Source: Streptomyces sp. ITFR-16
GTDB taxonomy: Bacteria; Actinomycetota; Actinomycetes; Streptomycetales; Streptomycetaceae
Reading direction: 5' to 3'
Length of the DNA: 64,000 nt
Assembly (NCBI RefSeq): GCF_031844705.1
Contig: NZ_CP134609.1
Span: forward strand, 6,696,001-6,760,000
Shown: positions 33,993 to 45,184 of the stretch, piece after piece
Numbering within the stretch: the first letter of the stretch is position 1
Layout: the number at the start of each line of letters is the position of its first letter
Program-made: the position numbers and the translations under genes
The notes under the pieces: generated by a model
Told to the model about the DNA's origin: nothing
Seen by the model: only the letters and a program-made list of their open reading frames with translations
The model's database searches: none

Positions 33993-35111
33993 ATGTCGCG
34001 ACTCGGCAATCTCGGCGCCCGTCTCTACCGCGGCGAGGTCGGCTACGACTTCATCGGCAAGCGCAAGATCTGGTACGGCATCTCGATCCTGATCACCATC
34101 ACGGCCATCGTCGGCCTGGCGGTCAGCGGCCTGAACATGGGCATCGAGTTCAAGGGCGGCGCCGTCTTCACCACCCCGAAGACGAGCGTGTCCGTCTCCG
34201 ACGCGGAGGACGTGGCCACGGAGGCCTCCGGGCACCAGGCCATCGTCCAGAAGCTCGGCAACGGCGGTCTGCGCATCCAGATCACCGAGGTCGACACCGC
34301 GAAGTCGGACGAGATCAAGACCCAGCTCTCCAAGGACCTGAGCGTCCCGTCCGAGAAGATCGCCGCCGACCTGGTCGGCCCCAGCTGGGGTGAGCAGATC
34401 GCCAACAAGGCCTGGACCGGCCTCGGCGTCTTCATGGTCCTGGTGGTCATCTACCTGGCCATCGCCTTCGAGTGGCGGATGGCGATCGCGGCCCTGGTCG
34501 CGCTGATCCACGACATCACCATCACGGTCGGCATCTACGCCCTGGTCGGCTTCGAGGTCACCCCGGGCACCGTGATCGGTCTGCTGACGATCCTCGGTTA
34601 CTCCCTCTACGACACGGTCGTCGTCTTCGACAGCCTCAAGGAGGGCACGAAGGGGATCACCAAGCAGACCCGGTGGACGTACAGCGAGATCGCCAACCGC
34701 TCCATCAACGGCACGCTGGTCCGGTCGATCAACACCACGGTCGTCGCCCTGCTGCCGGTCGCGGGTCTGCTGTTCATCGGTGGCGGCGTCCTCGGCGCCG
34801 GCATGCTGAACGACATCTCGCTGGCCCTGTTCGTCGGCCTCGCGGCCGGTGCGTACTCCTCGATCTTCATCGCCACCCCGCTGGTCGCCGACCTCAAGGA
34901 GCGCGACCCGCAGATGAAGGCCCTGAAGAAGCGGGTCCTCGCCAAGCGCGCGGCCGCCGCCGCCAGGGGCGAGGCCAACGAGGCGGAGCAGGCCGAGGAG
35001 GCCGAGCAGCGCGGCCCGCGCGACCGGGACGCTGCACCCGCCGGTGCGGTCGTCGGCCAGCGCCAGCAGCCCCCCAGGGGCCACGGACGGACCCCCGGGA
35101 AGCGTCGATGA
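33993..35111 (+). CDS. secF: Protein translocase subunit SecF
   Basis: This 372-aa partner of SecD has a first helix (about 25-45) followed by the FKGG motif (NMGIEFKGGAVF) and five C-terminal helices with IHDITITVGIYALVGFEVTPGTV and LTILGYSLYDTVVVFDSLKE. It has an Arg/Ala/Glu-rich cytoplasmic tail of about 70 residues. The ATG follows the secD stop by one base; the stop overlaps the apt start (ATGA), linking export and purine salvage genes in one transcript. Confidence 0.95.
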   Translation: MSRLGNLGARLYRGEVGYDFIGKRKIWYGISILITITAIVGLAVSGLNMGIEFKGGAVFTTPKTSVSVSDAEDVATEASGHQAIVQKLGNGGLRIQITEVDTAKSDEIKTQLSKDLSVPSEKIAADLVGPSWGEQIANKAWTGLGVFMVLVVIYLAIAFEWRMAIAALVALIHDITITVGIYALVGFEVTPGTVIGLLTILGYSLYDTVVVFDSLKEGTKGITKQTRWTYSEIANRSINGTLVRSINTTVVALLPVAGLLFIGGGVLGAGMLNDISLALFVGLAAGAYSSIFIATPLVADLKERDPQMKALKKRVLAKRAAAAARGEANEAEQAEEAEQRGPRDRDAAPAGAVVGQRQQPPRGHGRTPGKRR

Positions 35112-35659
35112 CCAGCACCACCGAGAACACCAGGGACCTCCTGCTCAGCCGGATCCGCGATGTCGCGGACTACCCGAAGCCGGGCGTGATGTTCAAGGAC
35201 ATCACCCCGCTGCTGGCGGACCCGGTGGCGTTCACGGCCCTGACCGACGCCCTCGCGGAGCTGTGCGTACGGCACGGCGCCACGAAGATCGTCGGACTGG
35301 AGGCCCGCGGCTTCATCCTGGCCGCGCCGGTCGCCGTCCGGGCAGGCCTCGGCTTCGTCCCCGTCCGCAAGGCCGGGAAGCTGCCGGGAGCCACGCTCAG
35401 CCAGGCGTACGAGCTGGAGTACGGCACCGCGGAGATCGAGATCCACGCGGAGGACCTGTCGGCCGACGACCGGATCATGGTCATCGACGACGTCCTGGCC
35501 ACCGGCGGCACCGCCGGCGCCTCGCTGGAGCTCATCCGGCGGGCCGGCGCCGAGGTCGCCGGGGTCGCCGTGCTGATGGAGCTCGGCTTCCTGGCCGGGC
35601 GGGCCGCGCTGGAGCAGAGCCTCCGGGGCGCTCCGCTGGAGGCCCTGATCACGGTCTGA
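35108..35659 (+). CDS. apt: Adenine phosphoribosyltransferase
   Basis: This 183-aa enzyme converts adenine and phosphoribosyl pyrophosphate to AMP. The PRPP-binding loop VIDDVLATGGTAG lies at 125-137 and the adenine-binding LEARGFILAAPVA block near 64-76. The ATG overlaps the secF stop. The apt-relA adjacency is conserved in actinobacteria and places purine salvage next to (p)ppGpp metabolism. Confidence 0.95.
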   Translation: MTSTTENTRDLLLSRIRDVADYPKPGVMFKDITPLLADPVAFTALTDALAELCVRHGATKIVGLEARGFILAAPVAVRAGLGFVPVRKAGKLPGATLSQAYELEYGTAEIEIHAEDLSADDRIMVIDDVLATGGTAGASLELIRRAGAEVAGVAVLMELGFLAGRAALEQSLRGAPLEALITV

Positions 35660-35693
35660 GACCACGGTCCGAGAAGCAGTCGCACCACCGTCG

Positions 35694-35721
35694 CGGGCAC
35701 CCGGGAACAACCGGGTGCCCG
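35694..35721 (+). terminator. Stem-loop terminator after apt
   Basis: CGGGCACCCGG (35694-35704) and CCGGGTGCCCG (35711-35721) form a perfect 11-bp stem with a GAACAA loop, 35 bases after the apt stop. Confidence 0.75.
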
Positions 35722-35819
35722 TCGGCGTTGTCAGGGCTCTCACGGTCCCCGGGGGAGGACGGGCCGCCGGGTCGATACGATGGCCTTTCCGGGTGTCCGG
35801 ATCCGCACGAGGAGCGCTC

Positions 35820-38390
<2,571 letters not shown>

Positions 38391-38392
38391 CG

Positions 38393-38443
38393 ACGACGAG
38401 GAGGGCCCCGGTACGCGATGCGTACCGGGGCCCTCCTCGTCGT
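38393..38443. terminator. Very strong bidirectional terminator
   Basis: Twenty-four base pairs (38393-38416 with 38420-38443) close a three-base loop between the convergent relA and DUF349 genes. It is the longest perfect stem in the window. Confidence 0.9.
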
Positions 38444-38457
38444 ACCGGACGACGGCG

Positions 38458-39687
38458 TCAGCCGCCGAACTCCTCCAGGCCCTTGAGCGCCTGGTCCAGG
38501 AGCGCCTGCCGGCCCTCCAGCTCACGGGCCAGCTTGTCCGCACGGGCGTTGTTGCCCGAGGCGCGGGCCGTGTCGATCTGCGTACGCAGCTTGTCCACGG
38601 CCGCCTGGAGCTGCCCCGTCAGACCTGCGGCACGCGCACGCGCCTCCGGGTTGGTGCGGCGCCACTCGGACTCCTCGGCCTCCTGGAGCGCCCGCTCCAC
38701 GGCCTGCATCCGCCCCTCGACCTTCGGGCGGGCGTCACGCGGGACATGTCCGATGGCCTCCCAGCGCTCGTTGAGGGCCCGGAACGCGGCACGGGCCGCC
38801 TTCAGGTCCTTCACCGGCACCAGCTTCTCGGCCTCGGTGGCGAGCTCCTCCTTGAGCTTGAGGTTCTCGCCCTGCTCCGCGTCACGCTCCGCGAAGACCT
38901 CGCTGCGCGCGGCGAAGAAGACGTCCTGGGCCCCGCGGAAACGGTTCCACAGATCGTCCTCGGCCTCGCGCTGGGCGCGGCCCGCGGCCTTCCACTCCGT
39001 CATCAGGTCGCGGTAGCGGGCGGCCGTCGTGCCCCAGTCCGTGGACCCGGAGAGCGACTCGGCCTCGACGACCAGCTTCTCCTTGGCCTTGCGGGCCTCC
39101 TCGCGCTGGGCGTCCAGCGAGGCGAAGTGCGCCTTGCGGCGCTTGGAGAACGCCGAGCGGGCGTGCGAGAAGCGGTGCCACAGCTCGTCGTCGGACTTGC
39201 GGTCGAGCCTCGGCAGGCCCTTCCAGGTGTCCACGAGGGCCCGCAGCCGCTCGCCCGCGGAGCGCCACTGCTCGCTCTGCGCCAGCTCCTCGGCCTCGGC
39301 GACCAGAGCCTCCTTGGCGTGCTTCGCCTCGTCGGTCTGCTTCGCCTTCTGGGCCTTGCGCTCCTCGCGCCGCGACTCGACCGTCGCCACCAGCGCGTCC
39401 AGCCGCTTGCGCAGCGCGTCCAGATCGCCGACGGCGTGGTGCTCGTCGACCTGTCCGCGCAGATGCTCGATGGCGGTCGTCGCGTCCTTCGCGGACAGAT
39501 CGGTGGTCTTCACCCGCCGTTCGAGGAGGCCGATCTCGACCACAATGCCCTCGTACTTGCGCTCGAAGTAGGCCAGGGCCTCCTCCGGTGAACCGGCCTG
39601 CCACGATCCGACGACCTGCTCGCCGTCGGCTGTACGCACGTACACGGTGCCTGTCTCATCGACTCGGCCCCACGGGTCGCTGCTCAC
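38458..39687 (-). CDS. DUF349-repeat protein
   Basis: This 409-aa, highly charged, mostly helical protein contains about four DUF349 repeats, each a three-helix unit with a W-K/R...LWxRF pattern (for example WKGLPRLDRKSDDELWHRFSHAR, and WKAAGRAQREAEDDLWNRF). It is predicted to be cytoplasmic with long coiled coils at both ends. The function of the family is unknown. The GTG at 39687 has GGAGGAGG just upstream; the frame continues open but without coding character. Confidence 0.85.
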   Translation of the reverse strand: MSSDPWGRVDETGTVYVRTADGEQVVGSWQAGSPEEALAYFERKYEGIVVEIGLLERRVKTTDLSAKDATTAIEHLRGQVDEHHAVGDLDALRKRLDALVATVESRREERKAQKAKQTDEAKHAKEALVAEAEELAQSEQWRSAGERLRALVDTWKGLPRLDRKSDDELWHRFSHARSAFSKRRKAHFASLDAQREEARKAKEKLVVEAESLSGSTDWGTTAARYRDLMTEWKAAGRAQREAEDDLWNRFRGAQDVFFAARSEVFAERDAEQGENLKLKEELATEAEKLVPVKDLKAARAAFRALNERWEAIGHVPRDARPKVEGRMQAVERALQEAEESEWRRTNPEARARAAGLTGQLQAAVDKLRTQIDTARASGNNARADKLARELEGRQALLDQALKGLEEFGG

Positions 39688-39883
39688 AGCGCCTCCTCCA
39701 CCTGATGCCCGCGAGAGGGTTCGCCCCCCTGGCATCGTCCACAGTTTCCTGGGGCGGGCAGCGCCCGCCCTGCACAACGCCAATCTAGGCGACGGGCCGC
39801 CCGGCTGTCCGCACTCAGCGCGGCCGAAATTATCCGGCCGCGCCGCGTGTCCGCCGCACGGATCGTGCCGGGCCCACCGGGGC

Positions 39884-40684
39884 TCACGCCTTGTCGACGG
39901 CAGCCTTCGAGATGTTCACGGCCTTCTTGGGGGCCCCGTCGGCACCGCCGCCGGTCACCCCCGCCTTGCCGATGGCCTCGACGGCCTTCAGCGAGTCCTT
40001 GTCCATCGTGCCGAACGGCGTGTAGCTGGGCGGCAGTTTGCTGTCCTTGTAGACCAGGAAGAACTGGCTGCCACCGGTGTGGGCCTGGCCGGTGTTGGCC
40101 ATCGCCACCGTGCCGGCCGGGTAGGTCACCGTGCCGTCGGCGCCCGCCTTGCCCAGGGCCGTCAGGTTCTCGTCGGGGATCGTGTAACCGGGACCGCCCG
40201 TGCCGTCGCCCTTGGGGTCGCCGCACTGCAGGACGAAGATGCCGTCCGTGGTCAGCCGGTGGCACTTCGTGCCGTCGAAGAACTTCTTGTCGGCCAGCGA
40301 CTTGAAGGAGTTCGTCGTGTGCGGGGTCTTCGACGCGTCCATCGTGAACGCTATGTCGCCCTGGCTGGTCTTGAGCGACATGGTGTACTTCGACTTCTTG
40401 TCGATCTTCATCGCGGGCTCGGGCGCGCTCTTCTCGCTCGCCGAGGGCGACGGCTCGGCGGACGGGCTCTGGCTCGCCGCCGCGTCGGCCTTGTCGCTCT
40501 TCTTGCCGTCGTCGCCGCTGGTGGCGAAGTACGTGGCACCACCGATGACCGCCACCACGGCCACGGCCGAGGCGATGACGATCGTCAGCCGCCGGTTCCG
40601 GCGCCGGGCCTCCTCCCGGCGCTGCTGCTGCCGCTCGAATTTCTCCCTGGCGAGCTGCCGCCGCCGCTGATCGCTGCTGACCAC
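39884..40684 (-). CDS. Membrane-anchored cyclophilin-type peptidyl-prolyl isomerase
   Basis: This 266-aa protein has a very basic N-terminus (about 1-32, rich in Arg and Gln), a transmembrane helix at 33-53, a Ser/Pro/Ala-rich linker (about 55-92) and an extracytoplasmic cyclophilin domain (about 95-265; KFFDGTKCHRLTTDGIFVLQCGDP, MANTGQAHTGGSQFFLVY). It should isomerise Xaa-Pro bonds of exported proteins. The usual catalytic Arg-Phe pair reads HRLT...IFVLQ, a variant common in this family. AAGGAG lies 8 bases before the GTG at 40684. Confidence 0.88.
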   Translation of the reverse strand: MVSSDQRRRQLAREKFERQQQRREEARRRNRRLTIVIASAVAVVAVIGGATYFATSGDDGKKSDKADAAASQSPSAEPSPSASEKSAPEPAMKIDKKSKYTMSLKTSQGDIAFTMDASKTPHTTNSFKSLADKKFFDGTKCHRLTTDGIFVLQCGDPKGDGTGGPGYTIPDENLTALGKAGADGTVTYPAGTVAMANTGQAHTGGSQFFLVYKDSKLPPSYTPFGTMDKDSLKAVEAIGKAGVTGGGADGAPKKAVNISKAAVDKA

Positions 40685-40830
40685 CGGGTGATCTCCTTGT
40701 ACGTCGTGTGATCGGGCCTGGGTTGCCCCGTACCGTATATGGGTTAGCTGTGGAATGAGGAGCGCCGGTAGGCTCTGAACTGCTGCGACCTCGCAGCCGC
40801 CCTCTCGTCGGACGACCATTAAGGACGATC

Positions 40831-41517
40831 GTGCTGATTGCCGGGTTCCCCGCCGGGGCCTGGGGGACCAACTGTTACCTGGTCGCCCCCGCCGCAGGCG
40901 AGGAGTGCGTGATCATCGACCCGGGCCACCAGGCCACCGCAGGGGTCGAGGAAGCGCTGAAGAAGCATCGGCTGAAGCCCGTCGCCGTCGTCCTCACCCA
41001 CGGGCACATCGACCACGTCGCCTCGGTCGTCCCGGTGTGCGGCGCGCACGACGTCCCCGCCTGGATCCACCCCGAGGACCGGTACATGATGAGCGACCCG
41101 GAGAAGGCACTCGGCCGCTCCATCGGGATGCCGCTCATGGGCGAGCTGACGGTGGGGGAGCCGGACGACGTCAAGGAGCTGAGCGACGGCGCCCGGCTGC
41201 TGCTGGCGGGCATGGAGTTCGGCGTCTCGCATGCGCCCGGCCATACCAAGGGGTCGGTGACGTTCAGGATGCCCGAGGCCGCGGATGTCCCGCAGGTCCT
41301 CTTCTCGGGCGACCTGCTCTTCGCCGGCTCCGTCGGACGCACCGACCTGCCCGGCGGCGACCACGCCGAGCTCCTCGAGTCGCTGGCCCGTGTGTGCCTG
41401 CCGCTCGACGACTCGACCGTGGTGCTGTCCGGCCACGGCCCCCAGACGACCATCGGCCGCGAGCGCGCCACCAACCCGTATCTGAGCGGTATGGCCGCGC
41501 CCCGACGAGGAATGTGA
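40831..41517 (+). CDS. Metallo-beta-lactamase-fold hydrolase (glyoxalase II-like)
   Basis: This 228-aa protein has the binuclear metal motif THGHIDH (about 56-62), a further His in HAPGHTKGSV, Asp in FSGDLLFAGSVGRTDL and a terminal His in LSGHGPQTTIG. This fits the glyoxalase II/persulfide dioxygenase group; the exact thioester substrate cannot be assigned. It precedes hisS by 13 bases on the same strand, as in other actinobacteria. The start is GTG after AAGGAC; a TAGGCT box lies at 40769-40774. Confidence 0.85.
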   Translation: MLIAGFPAGAWGTNCYLVAPAAGEECVIIDPGHQATAGVEEALKKHRLKPVAVVLTHGHIDHVASVVPVCGAHDVPAWIHPEDRYMMSDPEKALGRSIGMPLMGELTVGEPDDVKELSDGARLLLAGMEFGVSHAPGHTKGSVTFRMPEAADVPQVLFSGDLLFAGSVGRTDLPGGDHAELLESLARVCLPLDDSTVVLSGHGPQTTIGRERATNPYLSGMAAPRRGM

Positions 41518-41530
41518 CGAGAGCGACATC

Positions 41531-42793
41531 GTGAGCACCTTCAAGGCCCCCAAGGGCACGTACGACCTGACCCCGCCCGACTCCGCGAAGTACCTCGCGG
41601 TGCGCGAGGCGATCTCCGCTCCGCTGAAGAACTCCGGTTACGGATACATCGAGACGCCCGGCTTCGAGGACGTCGCCCTGTTCTCCCGCGGTGTCGGTGA
41701 GTCCACCGACATCGTGACCAAGGAGATGTACACCCTCACCACCAAGGGCGGCTCCGAGCTGGCGCTGCGCCCCGAGGGCACCGCGTCCGTCCTGCGCGCC
41801 GCCCTGGAGGCCAACCTCCACAAGCTCGGCAACCTCCCGGTCAAGCTCTGGTACTCCGGCTCGTACTACCGCTACGAGCGCCCGCAGAAGGGCCGCTACC
41901 GCCACTTCTCGCAGGTCGGTGCCGAGGCGATCGGCGCCGAGGACCCGGTCCTGGACGCCGAGCTGATCATCCTGGCCGACCAGGCGTACCGTGCCCTGGG
42001 CCTGCGCGAGTTCCGCATCCTGCTGAACTCGCTGGGCGACAAGGAGTGCCGCCCCGTCTACCGCGACGCGCTCCAGGGCTTCCTGCGCGAGCTGGACCTG
42101 GACGAGGAGACCCGCCGCCGCATCGAGATCAACCCGCTGCGGGTCCTCGACGACAAGCGCCCCGAGGTCCAGCGGCAGCTCACCGGAGCCCCGGTGCTGC
42201 GCGACTACCTGTGCGACGCCTGCAAGGCGTACCACGAGGAGGTCCGGGACCTGCTCAACGAGGCGGGGGTCGTCTACGAGGACGACGAGAAGCTCGTCCG
42301 CGGTCTCGACTACTACACCCGCACCACCTTCGAGTTCGTCCACGACGGACTCGGCTCCCAGTCGGCGGTGGGCGGCGGCGGCCGCTACGACGGCCTCTCC
42401 GAGATGATCGGCGGCCCGGCGCTCCCGTCGGTCGGCTGGGCCCTCGGCGTGGACCGCACCGTGCTCGCCCTGGAGGCGGAGGGCATCGAGCTCGAACTCC
42501 CCTCCACCACCAGCGTCTTCGCCGTCCCGCTCGGCGAGGAGGCGCGCCGGGTCCTGTTCGGCGTCGTCACACAGCTGCGCCGTGAGGGGGTGGCCGCGGA
42601 CTTCGCGTTCGGGGGCCGCGGGCTCAAGGGCGCGATGAAGAGCGCCAACCGCTCGGGCGCCCGGTTCACGATCGTGGCCGGCGAACGCGATCTGGCCGAG
42701 GGGCTCGTCCAGCTCAAGGACATGGAGTCCGGCGAGCAGTCGCCCGTACCCCTGTCCGAGGTGGCCGAGACGGTGCGGACGCGCCTGGTGTGA
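41531..42793 (+). CDS. hisS: Histidyl-tRNA synthetase
   Basis: This 420-aa class II synthetase has motif 1 near residues 38-60 (ETPGFEDVALFSRG), motif 2 in YRYERPQKGRYRHFSQVG, the histidine-A peptide RGLDYYTRTTFEF and VGGGGRYDGL, motif 3 (SVGWALGVDRTVLAL) and a C-terminal anticodon-binding domain. The length is normal. It starts with GTG 13 bases after the metallo-hydrolase gene and is followed by a perfect 14-bp terminator. Confidence 0.97.
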   Translation: MSTFKAPKGTYDLTPPDSAKYLAVREAISAPLKNSGYGYIETPGFEDVALFSRGVGESTDIVTKEMYTLTTKGGSELALRPEGTASVLRAALEANLHKLGNLPVKLWYSGSYYRYERPQKGRYRHFSQVGAEAIGAEDPVLDAELIILADQAYRALGLREFRILLNSLGDKECRPVYRDALQGFLRELDLDEETRRRIEINPLRVLDDKRPEVQRQLTGAPVLRDYLCDACKAYHEEVRDLLNEAGVVYEDDEKLVRGLDYYTRTTFEFVHDGLGSQSAVGGGGRYDGLSEMIGGPALPSVGWALGVDRTVLALEAEGIELELPSTTSVFAVPLGEEARRVLFGVVTQLRREGVAADFAFGGRGLKGAMKSANRSGARFTIVAGERDLAEGLVQLKDMESGEQSPVPLSEVAETVRTRLV

Positions 42794-42800
42794 ACACCCG

Positions 42801-42834
42801 GGTCGCGGGCGGGCCTTGACGCCCGCCCGCGACC
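42801..42834 (+). terminator. Terminator after hisS
   Basis: A perfect 14-bp stem (42801-42814 with 42821-42834) closes a CTTGAC loop, starting 8 bases after the hisS stop. Confidence 0.85.
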
Positions 42835-42987
42835 GGTGCGCACAGGTCGCGGGCGTCAATCCGGTGCACGCCGATTCATCCGGCCGGGCGGTTTCGGCCG
42901 GGCGGTCCCACTGACGCCGCACGGAGCGATCGGCCCCCTCGTCACAGCGGCCACAGCCCCGCGCCTCCCTTCCGGAGGCGCGTTTTT
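42835..42987 (+). ncRNA. Candidate small RNA or leader between hisS and the VKOR gene
   Basis: The interval lies between the hisS terminator and a second, classical intrinsic terminator with a T-run. It holds no convincing open frame and contains a tandem CGGCCGGGCGGT direct repeat near 42889-42912. It could be a small RNA or a transcribed leader of the VKOR gene that ends at an attenuator. No promoter was clearly identified, so this is tentative. Confidence 0.3.
42960..42987 (+). terminator. Classical intrinsic terminator with U-tract
   Basis: CGCGCCTCC (42960-42968) pairs with GGAGGCGCG (42974-42982) and is followed directly by TTTTT (42983-42987). The U-tract is unusual in this window. 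It lies 83 bases before the VKOR start. Confidence 0.75.
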
Positions 42988-43069
42988 ATGCGCATCGAAC
43001 GGAAGCGCGGTGGAAGGTTGCGGCACAATGACCGTGCCCCAGCAGGCCACTCACTGACGGAACGGCGAT

Positions 43070-43705
43070 ATGACGACTGCAGCGGTTGACCATCCCTCCT
43101 TCGACCAGGACGAGGACGGCGGGAAGCGGACCACCGGCGGCAGTCGCGCGCTGGCACTGCTGCTGATGATCACGGGCGCTGCCGGACTCCTCGCCGCATG
43201 GGTCATCACGATCGACAAGTTCAAGCTGCTGGAGGACCCCGGCTTCGTCCCGGGCTGCAGCCTGAACCCGGTGGTGGCCTGCGGCAACATCATGAAGAGC
43301 GAGCAGGCGTCCGCCTTCGGCTTCCCCAACCCGATGCTGGGGCTCGCCACTTACCCCGTGATCATCGGCATCGGGCTGGCCCTGCTCGCCGGGGCCCGCT
43401 TCCGCGACTGGTACTGGCTCGGCATGAACGCCGGCACGCTGTTCGGCGTCGGTTTCTGCACCTGGCTGCAGTACCAGTCGCTCTACAGCATCGGCTCGCT
43501 CTGCCTGTGGTGCTGCCTGGCCTGGGTCGCCACGATCTTCATGTTCTGCTACATCACCACGCACAACATCAAGCACCGGATCATCCCGGCGCCGAACTGG
43601 CTGCGCAACGGCCTCACCGAGTTCCACTGGGTGCCCCCGGTGCTGTGGATCGGGATCATCGGCATGCTGATCCTGACCCGCTGGTGGGACTTCTGGACCA
43701 GCTGA
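43070..43705 (+). CDS. Vitamin K epoxide reductase (VKOR) family membrane protein
   Basis: This 211-aa polytopic protein of the VKOR family has the two cysteine pairs expected: C63/C71 in the first extracytoplasmic loop and C145-L-W-C148 in the membrane. Bacterial VKORs re-oxidise extracytoplasmic DsbA-like proteins using quinone, so it likely supports disulfide bond formation in exported proteins. Five hydrophobic segments lie at about 27-46, 90-108, 118-135, 143-160 and 188-206. The start at 43070 has a weak ribosome site (GACGGAA). Confidence 0.9.
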   Translation: MTTAAVDHPSFDQDEDGGKRTTGGSRALALLLMITGAAGLLAAWVITIDKFKLLEDPGFVPGCSLNPVVACGNIMKSEQASAFGFPNPMLGLATYPVIIGIGLALLAGARFRDWYWLGMNAGTLFGVGFCTWLQYQSLYSIGSLCLWCCLAWVATIFMFCYITTHNIKHRIIPAPNWLRNGLTEFHWVPPVLWIGIIGMLILTRWWDFWTS

Positions 43706-43776
43706 CCGGCGCCTTCGCCGCAGCTCCGGCCACCGGCCCGGCGGCGATGTCAGTGCGGTGACATAGGCTTCGAAAC

Positions 43777-45171
43777 GTGGAGCCCGACCTCTTTACCGCA
43801 GCAGCCGAAGACCGCCAGGAGAAGGACCCGTCCAGCAGCCCCCTCGCTGTCCGGATGCGTCCGCGTACCCTCGACGAGGTCGTCGGCCAGCAGCATCTGC
43901 TCAAGCCGGGCTCGCCGCTGCGCCGCCTCGTCGGCGAGGGGAGCGGGGGACCGGCCGGCCCCTCCTCGGTGATCCTCTGGGGCCCGCCCGGCATCGGGAA
44001 GACGACTCTGGCGTACGTGGTCAGCAAGGCCACCAACAAGCGCTTCGTCGAGCTCTCCGCGATCACCGCGGGCGTCAAGGAAGTGCGGGCCGTGATCGAG
44101 GGCGCCCGCCGCGCCACCGGCGGCTACGGCAAGGAGACCGTCCTCTTCCTGGACGAGATCCACCGCTTCTCCAAGGCCCAGCAGGACTCGCTGCTGCCGG
44201 CCGTGGAGAACCGCTGGGTGACGCTCATCGCCGCGACCACCGAGAACCCCTACTTCTCGATCATCTCCCCGCTGCTCTCGCGCTCCCTGCTGCTGACGCT
44301 GGAATCGCTCACCGACGACGACCTGCGCGGACTGCTGCGCCGGGCGCTGACCGACGAGCGCGGCCTCGGCGGCGCGGTGAGCCTGCCCGAGGACGCCGAG
44401 GAGCATCTGCTGCGCATCGCCGGCGGTGACGCCCGCCGGGCGCTGACGGCGCTGGAGGCCGCGGCGGGCGCCGCGCTCTCCAAGCACGAGGAGGAGATCA
44501 CCCTCCTGACGCTGGAGGAGACCGTCGACCGGGCGGCCGTGAAGTACGACCGGGACGGCGACCAGCACTACGACGTGGCGAGCGCGCTGATCAAGTCGAT
44601 CCGCGGCTCCGACGTGGACGCCGCACTGCACTACCTGGCCCGGATGATCGAGGCGGGGGAGGACCCCCGGTTCATCGCCCGGCGGCTGATGATCTCGGCC
44701 AGCGAGGACATCGGCCTTGCGGACCCCACGGCGCTGCCCACCGCGGTCGCGGCGGCCCAGGCCGTCGCGATGATCGGCTTCCCGGAGGCGGCGCTCACCC
44801 TCAGCCATGCCACGATCGCCCTGGCGCTGGCACCCAAGTCGAACGCGGCGACGCTGGCGATCTCCGCCGCCCAGGACGATGTGCGCAAGGGGCTGGCCGG
44901 CCCGGTCCCGGCCCATCTGCGCGACGGCCACTACAAGGGCGCGGCCAAGCTGGGCCACGCCCAGGGCTACGTCTACCCGCACGATGTGCCCGGCGGCATC
45001 GCCGCCCAGCAGTACGCCCCGGACGCCGTCCGCGACAAGCGGTACTACCGGCCCACCCGCTACGGCGCGGAGGCGCGCTACGCGGACGTGGCGGACCGGG
45101 TCAGGGAGCGGCTCGGCCGGACGGGCCCCGAGGACGCCAAGGGCACGACGGACACGGCGGAGACGTCCTAG
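43777..45171 (+). CDS. rarA: Replication-associated recombination protein A (RarA/MgsA)
   Basis: This 464-aa AAA+ ATPase is related to clamp loaders. Walker A GPPGIGKTT lies at 69-77, Walker B DEIH at 126-129, sensor 1 in AATTENPYF, the arginine finger in SPLLSRS, and the C-terminal tetramerisation domain contains LARMIEAGEDPRFIARRLMISASEDIG. It acts at stalled or blocked replication forks. The GTG start has no ribosome site; a TAGGCT box (43764-43769) ends 7 bases before it, suggesting a leaderless mRNA. Confidence 0.93.
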   Translation: MEPDLFTAAAEDRQEKDPSSSPLAVRMRPRTLDEVVGQQHLLKPGSPLRRLVGEGSGGPAGPSSVILWGPPGIGKTTLAYVVSKATNKRFVELSAITAGVKEVRAVIEGARRATGGYGKETVLFLDEIHRFSKAQQDSLLPAVENRWVTLIAATTENPYFSIISPLLSRSLLLTLESLTDDDLRGLLRRALTDERGLGGAVSLPEDAEEHLLRIAGGDARRALTALEAAAGAALSKHEEEITLLTLEETVDRAAVKYDRDGDQHYDVASALIKSIRGSDVDAALHYLARMIEAGEDPRFIARRLMISASEDIGLADPTALPTAVAAAQAVAMIGFPEAALTLSHATIALALAPKSNAATLAISAAQDDVRKGLAGPVPAHLRDGHYKGAAKLGHAQGYVYPHDVPGGIAAQQYAPDAVRDKRYYRPTRYGAEARYADVADRVRERLGRTGPEDAKGTTDTAETS

Positions 45172-45184
45172 GGCGGTCCGGCCC

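Noticed and set aside
42836..43057. A 73-codon frame between hisS and the VKOR gene
   Set aside because: It spans the T-tract terminator, has no ribosome site and shows no coding bias.
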